A DNA stretch of 35,077 bases from Nitrospinales bacterium. GTDB lineage: Bacteria; Nitrospinota_A; UBA7883; JACRGQ01. Numbering within the stretch: position 1 is the first letter of the stretch; each line of letters starts with the position of its first letter. The stretch lies in assembly GCA_023248495.1 (NCBI GenBank), contig JAHFEK010000026.1, positions 1 through 35,077 on the forward strand. Direction: 5' to 3'. The position numbers and the translations under genes were made by a program. The notes beneath the pieces were generated by a model. That model made no database searches. It saw nothing but the letters and a program-made list of their open reading frames with translations, and was not told the origin of the DNA. Positions 7,389-14,096 of the stretch are shown piece after piece.

Positions 7389-8294
7389 GTGGATATACTG
7401 TCCGTTTTCAACCTCCTCTTGGCATTAACGCTTGCGCCGCTGTTACCAGGGATTATTAACCGCACCAAAGCCTTTTTTTCCGGACGAGTGGGACAGCCAC
7501 TATTGCTCCCCTACTTCGACATCGCGCGCCTTTTGCGTAAAGGAGCGGTCTACAGCACGACCACAACATGGCTATTCCGCGCCGGGCCGGTAGCGGGACT
7601 TGCCACTGCCGCCGCGGCGTTAACCATCATTCCCGCCCTGGGACAGCCCGCGCTGATCTCGTTCAAAGGAGATATTTTTCTGCTCGCGTGCCTGTTGGCG
7701 TTGGGCCGCTTCTTCACCATGCTGGCGGCGCTTGACACCGGCTCCAGCTTTGAAGGGATGGGGGCCAGCCGCGAAGCGTTCTATGCGGCATTGGCCGAGC
7801 CCGCGCTGCTGATTGGGATGGCGGCTCTCGCGCTGGTTACCGGCGAACTGTCCATTTCCGGCATGTATGCCGGCATCGCGGGAAAGGTTTTCGTTAGTAT
7901 CGTGCCGATCTGTGCGCTCGTTGCGGTCGCCCTCATGCTGGTCTTCCTTGCGGAAAATTCCCGCATCCCCTTCGACGACCCCGCTACACATTTAGAACTG
8001 ACCATGGTGCACGAAGTTATGGTGTTGGATCATGGCGGGCCGGATTTGGGGCTGATACAGTACGGAATGGCGCTTAAGATGTGGCTGCTTGGATCGCTGG
8101 TAGTGGGAGTGGTTTTTCCGATGCCGGGGGGGCTGTACGCCTCTGTGGTATACGTCTGCGCATTGTTCGCGCTTGCCATCGGAACCGGCGTCGTGGAATC
8201 GATTATGGCGCGCTTCAAAATGCCGCGCGTGCCGCAATTGCTGGTGGCGGCTGGCGCGGCATCGTTTTTGGCCGTTATTTTGGCGGCGCGGTAG
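7389..8294 (+). CDS. hyfC: Ehr/hydrogenase-4 membrane subunit C (NuoH-like)
   Basis: This 301-residue protein has about eight hydrophobic segments and belongs to the HyfC/HycD/NuoH family, the membrane subunit joining the peripheral redox arm to the ion-pumping module. Family signatures are visible. GRVGQPLLLPYFDIARLLRK (about 34-53) matches the GR.G.P..Q..YD..KL..K segment, and AENSRIPFDDPATHLELTMVHEVM carries the conserved acidic loop E..R.PFD....LE.....E. The chosen start is GTG at 7389, because upstream ATGs are out of frame; the Shine-Dalgarno is weak. It opens a tight five-gene cluster with hyfE 3 nt downstream. At 301 residues it is slightly shorter than E. coli HyfC. Confidence 0.88.
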   Translation: MDILSVFNLLLALTLAPLLPGIINRTKAFFSGRVGQPLLLPYFDIARLLRKGAVYSTTTTWLFRAGPVAGLATAAAALTIIPALGQPALISFKGDIFLLACLLALGRFFTMLAALDTGSSFEGMGASREAFYAALAEPALLIGMAALALVTGELSISGMYAGIAGKVFVSIVPICALVAVALMLVFLAENSRIPFDDPATHLELTMVHEVMVLDHGGPDLGLIQYGMALKMWLLGSLVVGVVFPMPGGLYASVVYVCALFALAIGTGVVESIMARFKMPRVPQLLVAAGAASFLAVILAAR

Positions 8295-8297
8295 ATT

Positions 8298-8954
8298 ATG
8301 GCTGGCGTCATTGATTTCGTTATGTTCCTATTGGTAGTGACTAATCTGGCGTTGCTTGAATCAAGCCGCCTGAAAACCTGCATCTGGCTGGTTGCCTTTC
8401 AAGGGATATCACTCAGTTTCCTGCCCGTAATGGTGGGATACAACCACACCGGCGTAATCGGTTTGCACGCTGTTTTTGTGGGGCTAATCAGCATAATCCT
8501 GAAGGGGGTGATATTCCCGCTACTGCTGATGCTCGCCGTACGGCGGGCGAACGTGCGGCGCGAAATCGAGCCCTTTGTCAGTTACAACGTCAGCATCATT
8601 GCCGGAGTCGCGGCGCTGGCGGCCGCCATTTGGCTATCGCGCTATTTGAACATTCCGGCGTCCGCCAAGGGATCGCTGGCGGTTCCGTTGGCGTTCTTCA
8701 CCATTTTCGTAGGCCTGTTGATTATCACCAGCCGTAAAAAGGCAATCACGCAGGTGGTGGGTTACCTTGTGCTGGAAAACGGCATTTTCACTTTTGGCTT
8801 CGCGGTAATGCCACACGCGCCGTTTGTCGTGGAACTGGGCATCCTGCTCGACCTGCTGGTGGCGGTATTTGTCATGGGAATCATGATCTTGCACATCAGC
8901 GCCACATTCGACCATATCGACGTAAGCCGCATCAGCACTTTGGGAGACGAATGA
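8298..8954 (+). CDS. hyfE: Ehr/hydrogenase-4 membrane subunit E
   Basis: This is a 218-residue all-helical membrane protein of the HyfE family, which contains a NuoK-like part. The LESSRLKTCIWLVAFQGISLSFLP region and the later VGYLVLENGIFTFG stretch, with a Glu inside a membrane helix, are typical of HyfE and correspond to the NuoK transmembrane Glu implicated in ion transfer. It starts 3 nt after hyfC. Its stop overlaps the hyfF start (ATGA at 8951), so translation is probably coupled. Confidence 0.87.
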   Translation: MAGVIDFVMFLLVVTNLALLESSRLKTCIWLVAFQGISLSFLPVMVGYNHTGVIGLHAVFVGLISIILKGVIFPLLLMLAVRRANVRREIEPFVSYNVSIIAGVAALAAAIWLSRYLNIPASAKGSLAVPLAFFTIFVGLLIITSRKKAITQVVGYLVLENGIFTFGFAVMPHAPFVVELGILLDLLVAVFVMGIMILHISATFDHIDVSRISTLGDE

Positions 8955-10420
8955 TTACACTGCTGATCGCATTGCCCGCCTTCGCGGCGCTCGCCGCGGT
9001 GCTGATAAAGAACCACCCCATGCGCCGCCGCATGATGGTGGGTACGGCGTTGCTGCACCTTTGCCTCACGCTCGCCGCGGCGGATTATCGCGGCGGCATC
9101 GTTGGATGGCTGGGACTGGACAGTATCGGCATTATCTTCCTTGGCATCACCAGCGTCCTCTTCCTCGCGGCAACCATCTACGCCTTGGGCTACCTTGCGG
9201 CCGAAAAGGAAAAGCATCCGCCGCGAGCCGATTTCATAGAACCAAAAACGGTGTTTGCCAACATGCCAGAGGCGATCTTCACCGCCTGCCTGCTGCTTTT
9301 TCTCTCCACCCTGACGCTGGCCTGCGCCGCGCAAAACTTCGGGCTTCTCTGGGTGGCCATCGAGGCGACGACGCTGGCCACCACGCCGCTCATCTACTAC
9401 CACCGCCACCACCGTTCGCTGGAAGCGGCATGGAAATACCTGCTGGTCAGCTCGGTCGGCATCGCGCTGGCGCTGCTGGGCACCATGTTCCTCGCCGTTT
9501 CCGCCATGCGGCCCGAAAACGTTGAAGTCTCCATGTCGCTCGCCGATTTCCTGCGGGCCGCGCCACGGCTGGATCCCATGTGGCTCAAGGGGGCGTTCAT
9601 TTTTCTGCTGATTGGCTACGGCACCAAAATGGGGTTGGCCCCGATGCACGCATGGCTGCCGGATGCGCACAGCGAATCCCCTTCCATCGTCTCGGCGCTT
9701 CTTTCCGGCGCACAGCTCAACTGCGCGTTTTTGGGTATTGCCCGCGGTCTGCAAATCTGCGCCGCAGCGGGCCAAGGCCCCTTCGCGCGTGAGCTGTTGG
9801 TGTGGTTCGGCATCGTTTCAATGGCGGTGGCGGCGGCCTTCATCCTCGCGCAGGCCGATTACAAGCGGATGCTGGCCTACAGCAGCGTGGAGCATATGGG
9901 GATACTCGCGCTCGGTATCGGGTTGGGGGGCGCGGGCTCCTTCGGGGCGATGTTGCACGCGGTAAACCACTCCCTTGCCAAGGGAATGCTCTTTCTCTTG
10001 GCGGGAAACATACTGGCCATCTACAAAACCAAATCGACGCATGATGTCACCGGTATTTTGAAAGTATCGCCGGTGAACGGCGCGCTCTGGCTCATCGGCC
10101 TCTTCGCCATCGCCGGTGCGCCCCCGTTCGGCCTGTTCATAAGTGAAATAACCATCTTGCGGGCGGCGGTGGACGGCGGCCGGACAGTGGTGGCGGCACT
10201 TTATCTGATTCTGCTGGCGGCTGTCTTCATCGGCATGGCCTCGCCAATGCTTGCGATGGCCGGGGGCGCGCCGGGAAAAACATATGCGGAATCCCATTCG
10301 CCCACCAGCATCATCCCCGTGGCCGCGCTGGCGGGACTGTCGCTGTTGTTCGGACTCTGGCTCCCCCATCCGCTTCTTCAAACGTTGCGCGGCGCCGGCC
10401 GTTTGCTGGGAGGTTCCTAA
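8951..10420 (+). CDS. hyfF: Ehr/hydrogenase-4 antiporter-like subunit F (NuoL/M/N, Mrp-type)
   Basis: This 489-residue protein has about 13-14 membrane helices and belongs to the proton-conducting-transporter family. It carries the family hallmarks GTKMGLAPMHAWLPDAHSESPS (residues ~219-240, with the membrane Lys and the conserved PMHAWLPDAH), ADYKRMLAYSSVEHMGI, and AVNHSLAKGMLFLLAGN with its Lys. A membrane Glu (LLWVAIEATTL) matches the TM5 Glu of NuoL/M. It should pump H+ or Na+ as part of the Hyf-like complex. It is the only antiporter-like subunit in this locus, because no hyfB is present next to it. It overlaps hyfE by 4 nt, and hyfG starts 2 nt after its stop. Confidence 0.9.
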   Translation: MITLLIALPAFAALAAVLIKNHPMRRRMMVGTALLHLCLTLAAADYRGGIVGWLGLDSIGIIFLGITSVLFLAATIYALGYLAAEKEKHPPRADFIEPKTVFANMPEAIFTACLLLFLSTLTLACAAQNFGLLWVAIEATTLATTPLIYYHRHHRSLEAAWKYLLVSSVGIALALLGTMFLAVSAMRPENVEVSMSLADFLRAAPRLDPMWLKGAFIFLLIGYGTKMGLAPMHAWLPDAHSESPSIVSALLSGAQLNCAFLGIARGLQICAAAGQGPFARELLVWFGIVSMAVAAAFILAQADYKRMLAYSSVEHMGILALGIGLGGAGSFGAMLHAVNHSLAKGMLFLLAGNILAIYKTKSTHDVTGILKVSPVNGALWLIGLFAIAGAPPFGLFISEITILRAAVDGGRTVVAALYLILLAAVFIGMASPMLAMAGGAPGKTYAESHSPTSIIPVAALAGLSLLFGLWLPHPLLQTLRGAGRLLGGS

Positions 10421-10421
10421 T

Positions 10422-11900
10422 ATGAGGAGCCGGCTCACGTTGCGCAACGCCGAAGCGGCCCCGCTGAAAGCGATAGAGCCGTTTAGCGCGGCCATATTCG
10501 CCGAACGTCTGCTGCGCGATCTCAAAGGGGGTTACCGCCTTATCTCGTACTTCGCCCAAAAAACCGGCGGGCAAAACGCCCGCCTTTACGCCGTGATCGC
10601 CTATGATGATGATGGCCTGCTCCGCGTCGCCGCCACCGATGTGGCTGGCGCATTTGAATCGCTCACGACGGACACGCCACAGGCCCACCTGTTCGAGCGG
10701 GAAATTTTCGAGCAAACCGGCCTTGTTCCCAAAGGACATCCATGGCTCAAACCGGTGCGATTCACCGGAGCATCCCCCGAAGGGATGGGGGTAATGAAAT
10801 TCCACCGCGTGGAAGGGGCGGCGGTGCACGAGGTGGCCGTCGGCCCGGTGCACGCCGGCATCATAGAACCGGGGCACTTCCGCTTCCAATGCGAAGGCGA
10901 AACCGTATTGCATCTGGATACGGCGCTGGGATACCAGCATCGCGGCGTCGAACGCTCCCTGAAAGGCGGGCCGGACAAGCGGAGCATCCACTATATTGAA
11001 ACCCTCGCGGGAGACACCACCATCGGCCATGCCACCGCGTGGTGCCAGGCACTGGAATCGCTGGCTGGCGTGGATATTTCCTTCCGCGCGCGCGGGATAC
11101 GCGAGATCGCGCTCGAACTTGAGCGGCTAGCCAACCACGTCGGGGATATCGGAGCACTCGCGGGCGATATCGGCTTCCTTCCCACAGCCGCGTGGTGTGG
11201 AAGGCTGCGGGGCGATTTCCTGAATATGACAGCGGTCATCTGCGGGAACCGTTTCGGCCGCGGACTGGTGAGGCCGGGCGGCGTAGCGTTCGACCTCGCC
11301 AAGTCACAAGTGGCCGACATTCTAAACCGCCTTAATGAAGCGCATGAAGGGCTGGACGCCGCCGTGCCGATGCTGTTCGATTCCCCCTCGGTATTATCCC
11401 GCTTCGAAGAGACCGGACGTCTCTCGATCCATCATGCGGTGGATCTCGGCCTTGTCGGCCCCGCCGCGCGCGCGTGCGGCATCGAACACGATGTGCGCAA
11501 AAATTTCACCCGCCGCCCCGAGCCGTCCACCCGCTTTACCATCAGCACGTGGAGCACCGGCGACGTTTTCGCCCGCGGCATGGTTCGCTGGCTGGAAATC
11601 CAACGCTCCATCGCCTATGTGCGCGATCGAATCCGCGGCCTGCCGGAGGATGGCTCAATGCGCCCGATGAAGCCGCCGCGAAACGCGCATGTCGCCGTAT
11701 CGCTGGTGGAAGGTTGGCGGGGCGAAATATGCCATACCGCCATTACCGGCGCCGATGGAAAACTGGCTCTCTATAAGGTGGTCGATCCATCCTTTCACAA
11801 CTGGATGGGACTCGCCGTGGCAATGCGGGGACAGCAGATTTCCGATTTTCCGCTCTGCAACAAAAGCTTCAACCTGAGTTACTGCGGCCATGACCTCTGA
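10422..11900 (+). CDS. hyfG: Ehr large subunit (HyfG-like, NuoC-NuoD fusion) without nickel ligands
   Basis: The ATG at 10422 is chosen because GGGAGG lies 8 nt upstream and just after hyfF; the frame extends upstream only into hyfF. The protein is 492 residues. The N-terminal ~115 residues are NuoC-like. The rest is NuoD/HycE-like, with GPVHAGIIEPGHFRF (141-155), YQHRGVE (171-177) and the ELERLANHVGDIG helix. In true group 4 [NiFe] hydrogenases an RxCGICG motif follows; here the position reads LAGDTTIGHA (195-204). The C-terminal DPCxxC is replaced by CNKSFNLSYCGHDL (479-492). Both nickel-binding CxxC pairs are therefore absent, as described for Ehr (energy-converting hydrogenase-related) complexes. 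It is unlikely to make H2; its substrate is unknown. Confidence 0.9.
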   Translation: MRSRLTLRNAEAAPLKAIEPFSAAIFAERLLRDLKGGYRLISYFAQKTGGQNARLYAVIAYDDDGLLRVAATDVAGAFESLTTDTPQAHLFEREIFEQTGLVPKGHPWLKPVRFTGASPEGMGVMKFHRVEGAAVHEVAVGPVHAGIIEPGHFRFQCEGETVLHLDTALGYQHRGVERSLKGGPDKRSIHYIETLAGDTTIGHATAWCQALESLAGVDISFRARGIREIALELERLANHVGDIGALAGDIGFLPTAAWCGRLRGDFLNMTAVICGNRFGRGLVRPGGVAFDLAKSQVADILNRLNEAHEGLDAAVPMLFDSPSVLSRFEETGRLSIHHAVDLGLVGPAARACGIEHDVRKNFTRRPEPSTRFTISTWSTGDVFARGMVRWLEIQRSIAYVRDRIRGLPEDGSMRPMKPPRNAHVAVSLVEGWRGEICHTAITGADGKLALYKVVDPSFHNWMGLAVAMRGQQISDFPLCNKSFNLSYCGHDL

Positions 11901-11908
11901 GGTGAACG

Positions 11909-12736
11909 ATGGGACTGATTGATATCCTGCTCGCCCGCGCCAAACAGGGACACCGCACCATCGGATACCCGAAGAATCCGCCGGTTCTGCCCGAGCTTTT
12001 CCAGGGACGGCCGATTGTGCGCCCGGAACTCTGCCGGTCCGGCTGCGGCAAATGCGCGGATGTCTGCCCCACCGGGGCAATCACCCTGCCGACGCACATC
12101 AAAAACCCGGAGTTGCTTCTGTTCGCAACCTCCGATGACGCCGGCGGCGGCGACGATACGCTAAGCCTCGATGTGGGACGCTGCATTTTCTGCGGCGAGT
12201 GCGAAAAGGTTTGCGGCGACAAAGCCATTGAATTCACCAAAGAGCACCGGATGGCCGCGTCATCACGCGAAGCGCTTAAATTATCCGGCGAAACCTACGA
12301 AATGGCCAAAGCTTTGGACAAAAAAGCTCTGAAAGTGTTTGGGCGGTCACTCAAACTCCGTCAGGTGAGCGCGGGCGGCTGCAACGCCTGCGAGGCCGAT
12401 ATCAACGTGCTCAATACCGTGGTGTTCGACCTCGGGCGGTTTGGCATACAATTCGCCGCCTCGCCGCGCCACGCCGACGGCCTGCTAATCACCGGGCCGG
12501 TGACAAAGAACATGGAACTTGCGCTACGCAAAACGTGGGATGCCGTACCAGAGCCAAAGATAGTCATCGCCGTTGGAGCTTGCGCCATTAATGGCGGCCT
12601 CTACGCCGGACATGCGGAAACCCGGAGCGGCATCCCATCATGGCTGAAAGTTGATTTGTATATTCCCGGCTGCCCACCGCACCCCATCACCATTCTCGAC
12701 GGCCTCCTCCGCCTGCTCGGCAAGCTGGACGAATAA
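11909..12736 (+). CDS. hyfI: Ehr electron-transfer subunit: 2[4Fe-4S] ferredoxin fused to NuoB-like HyfI
   Basis: This 275-residue fusion follows a good Shine-Dalgarno (GAGGTGA). Residues ~36-110 form a HyfH/NuoI-like ferredoxin. Cluster one has Cys 42, 46, 49 and 53 (CX3CX2CX3CP, one residue longer than the usual CX2C start). Cluster two has Cys 92, 95, 98 and 102 (CX2CX2CX3CG). Residues ~150-275 are a NuoB/HyfI domain with the proximal cluster ligands C158 and C161 (GGCNACE), C225 (VGACA) and C255 (PGCPPHP). In E. coli Hyf these two domains are separate proteins (HyfH and HyfI). All cluster ligands are intact, so electrons can reach the site beside HyfG even though nickel binding is lost. 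It is the last gene of the cluster. Confidence 0.9.
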   Translation: MGLIDILLARAKQGHRTIGYPKNPPVLPELFQGRPIVRPELCRSGCGKCADVCPTGAITLPTHIKNPELLLFATSDDAGGGDDTLSLDVGRCIFCGECEKVCGDKAIEFTKEHRMAASSREALKLSGETYEMAKALDKKALKVFGRSLKLRQVSAGGCNACEADINVLNTVVFDLGRFGIQFAASPRHADGLLITGPVTKNMELALRKTWDAVPEPKIVIAVGACAINGGLYAGHAETRSGIPSWLKVDLYIPGCPPHPITILDGLLRLLGKLDE

Positions 12737-12894
12737 TGTTCCGTCCGCACCCAAATTAGACGCGTCTGTTTTTGTATACATTTTATATCTGATGAAAATG
12801 CAAACTCGAACCTTTTTAGAGAGATGCACCGACATATCCCGCTGATTTACCATGACTTTCCATAACGGTACGGCTGTTGCTCTATAGATATGCC

Positions 12895-13258
12895 ATGAAC
12901 AAGAAAATCAATCTTAACCAACCAAGCCCAAACCTTTTGAACAGAGAAGATTTTTACGCCAATGCGGTCGCCACCTTGATTGGTGTGGTGGCGGGATTGC
13001 TGGGCGGGCTTTTCATAGCATAGGCAAGAAAAGCAAATGAGCATGAACAGTTCCACTATAAGACTTTCCTCGAGACAACCAACGGAGATGCCGCCATCGA
13101 GGGCAAGAACCGGTATTTTCAAACGCAACGCGCGCAAAGTCGAGCGCGAGATGCTGGTACGTACTGAATTGGCGTTTCAGTTGCGGGATAAGATTCCGCT
13201 GGCAATGAGCTTGCTAACGGTCGTCCGCATGGCGTCAAGGTTGATAACGGGTCTCTAA
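12895..13258 (+). pseudogene. Decayed or split gene for a single-TM anchored protein (42-codon intact 5' ORF)
   Basis: An ATG at 12895 opens a 42-residue ORF ending at TAG 13021-13023. It has a polar start (MNKKINLNQPSPNLLNRED) and one strong membrane helix (AVATLIGVVAGLLGGLFIA), a layout common at the start of short anchored proteins. Read through the TAG, the same frame stays open for 47 more codons (ARKANEHEQFHYKTFLETT...) to TGA 13165. From about 13130 the next frame reads protein-like text to TAA 13256-13258 (KVEREMLVRTELAFQLRDK...). The simplest reading is one ancestral gene broken by a nonsense change and a frameshift. Alternatively the 42-residue ORF is a real small membrane protein. 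No Shine-Dalgarno is clear. It is followed by a terminator. Confidence 0.4.
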
Positions 13259-13277
13259 CAAGAGCCCGGTATGCAAA

Positions 13278-13323
13278 AGCCGTCCCGAATATCCCTCCCT
13301 TAATTCGGGGCGGCTAATTTTTA
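13278..13323. terminator. Bidirectional intrinsic terminator
   Basis: AGCCGTCCCGAAT (13278-13290) and ATTCGGGGCGGCT (13303-13315) form a 13-bp stem with a single G-U pair and a 12-nt loop. TAATTTTT follows on the plus strand. On the minus strand the stem ends in GGCTTTT. It can end transcription from 12895-13258 and from the long minus-strand operon whose last stop is at 13437. Confidence 0.8.
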
Positions 13324-13436
13324 CTAACGTGCACAGCACCTTCGGGCGTTGCCGGCAGAAAGTATCAATTACCCGCAAAGCGCGGGGCATTCCGCGGCAA
13401 TCGTTTATTAAACGAGTTGTTTATTATTTCGGGCTC

Positions 13437-14096
13437 TTAGTCCATCGCTCCTTCAAAACGCGGCGCAAATTCCTTAACAAGCGCTAATTGGGGCGCGCGT
13501 GTTTTAAGATCATCATAATATGGCTTGGCCAACGCAATTCGGTTGGCATTCAATTCGTACATCATTAAGGCTATCACCGTCGAGTTGGAAGCCTTGCCGC
13601 TAAGATATTCTTCCTTCAGGGATTTTATTTCCAGGTCCGCCGCCGAAGGTTCGGGTGTCATCGCCAGTTCCTGCGGCCCAGCCCCTTCGGGGGCGGAGCC
13701 CTTTGATTCTTTGCCGAACAGGGAGATGCCGCCCATGCTGTGACTCCCAGCGCCTTTGATTTCGCCCGGCTTATAGCAACCCGGCAATTTCTTGCCCATT
13801 TTGAGGGATGCGCCTTTGCCGGGGACGACCTTTTCACCCTCCACCGTTATCTCTCCCGCACCCGATACCAGCCATTCCTGGCAGGATGCAAACGCCACGA
13901 TGGTCGCCGCCCCCCCTTTGGAAATATGGAGGATATCTTTGGCGGCAAGCGAAACGCCCATATCGATGGGAGTCTTTTTTCCGGCCCGTTGGAGGGCTAT
14001 CTTCCCGCTTACATCGGTGACAATCCCAAAATCCTGCGCGTACCCCGTTCCCGCAAACGCAAGCGCCATAAGAAATCCGCCAAAGATTTGTTTCAT
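13437..14096 (-). CDS. FecR-domain-like secreted protein
   Basis: This 219-residue protein has a Sec signal peptide (cleavage probably after GYA, residue ~20). The first part of the mature chain, IVTDVSGKIALQRAGKKTPIDMGVSLAAKDILHISKGGAATIVA, has the pattern of FecR/FecR-like domains (a G.V....G......G..L..GD.I.T...S.A.I.). Two cysteines (in FASCQEW and LPGCYKP) may form a disulfide. The C-terminal ~60 residues are helical. Its ATG overlaps the cyclase stop by 4 nt (ATGA), so the two are translationally coupled. FecR-like proteins next to CHASE2 cyclases recur in deltaproteobacteria and relatives. It is probably a periplasmic partner of the cyclase sensor, which is inference. It is the last gene before the terminator at 13278-13323. 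Confidence 0.72.
   Translation of the reverse strand: MKQIFGGFLMALAFAGTGYAQDFGIVTDVSGKIALQRAGKKTPIDMGVSLAAKDILHISKGGAATIVAFASCQEWLVSGAGEITVEGEKVVPGKGASLKMGKKLPGCYKPGEIKGAGSHSMGGISLFGKESKGSAPEGAGPQELAMTPEPSAADLEIKSLKEEYLSGKASNSTVIALMMYELNANRIALAKPYYDDLKTRAPQLALVKEFAPRFEGAMD

Noticed and set aside
8762-9775. 337-codon minus-strand ORF opposite hyfF
   Set aside because: It is an antisense shadow of a clear antiporter-like gene with no recognisable motifs.
11909-12736. Annotation of the Ehr cluster as a working formate hydrogenlyase
   Set aside because: The large subunit has no nickel ligands and no formate dehydrogenase or hyp maturation gene is present.
12756-12772. Terminator after the Ehr cluster (AGACGCGTCT then T-run)
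   Set aside because: The palindrome leaves only about three base pairs once a loop is allowed; the T-run is real but the stem is too weak to call.
12847-13137. 96-codon minus-strand ORF opposite the small TM ORF
   Set aside because: Its residue makeup and lack of start signals look like a shadow of the plus-strand frame.
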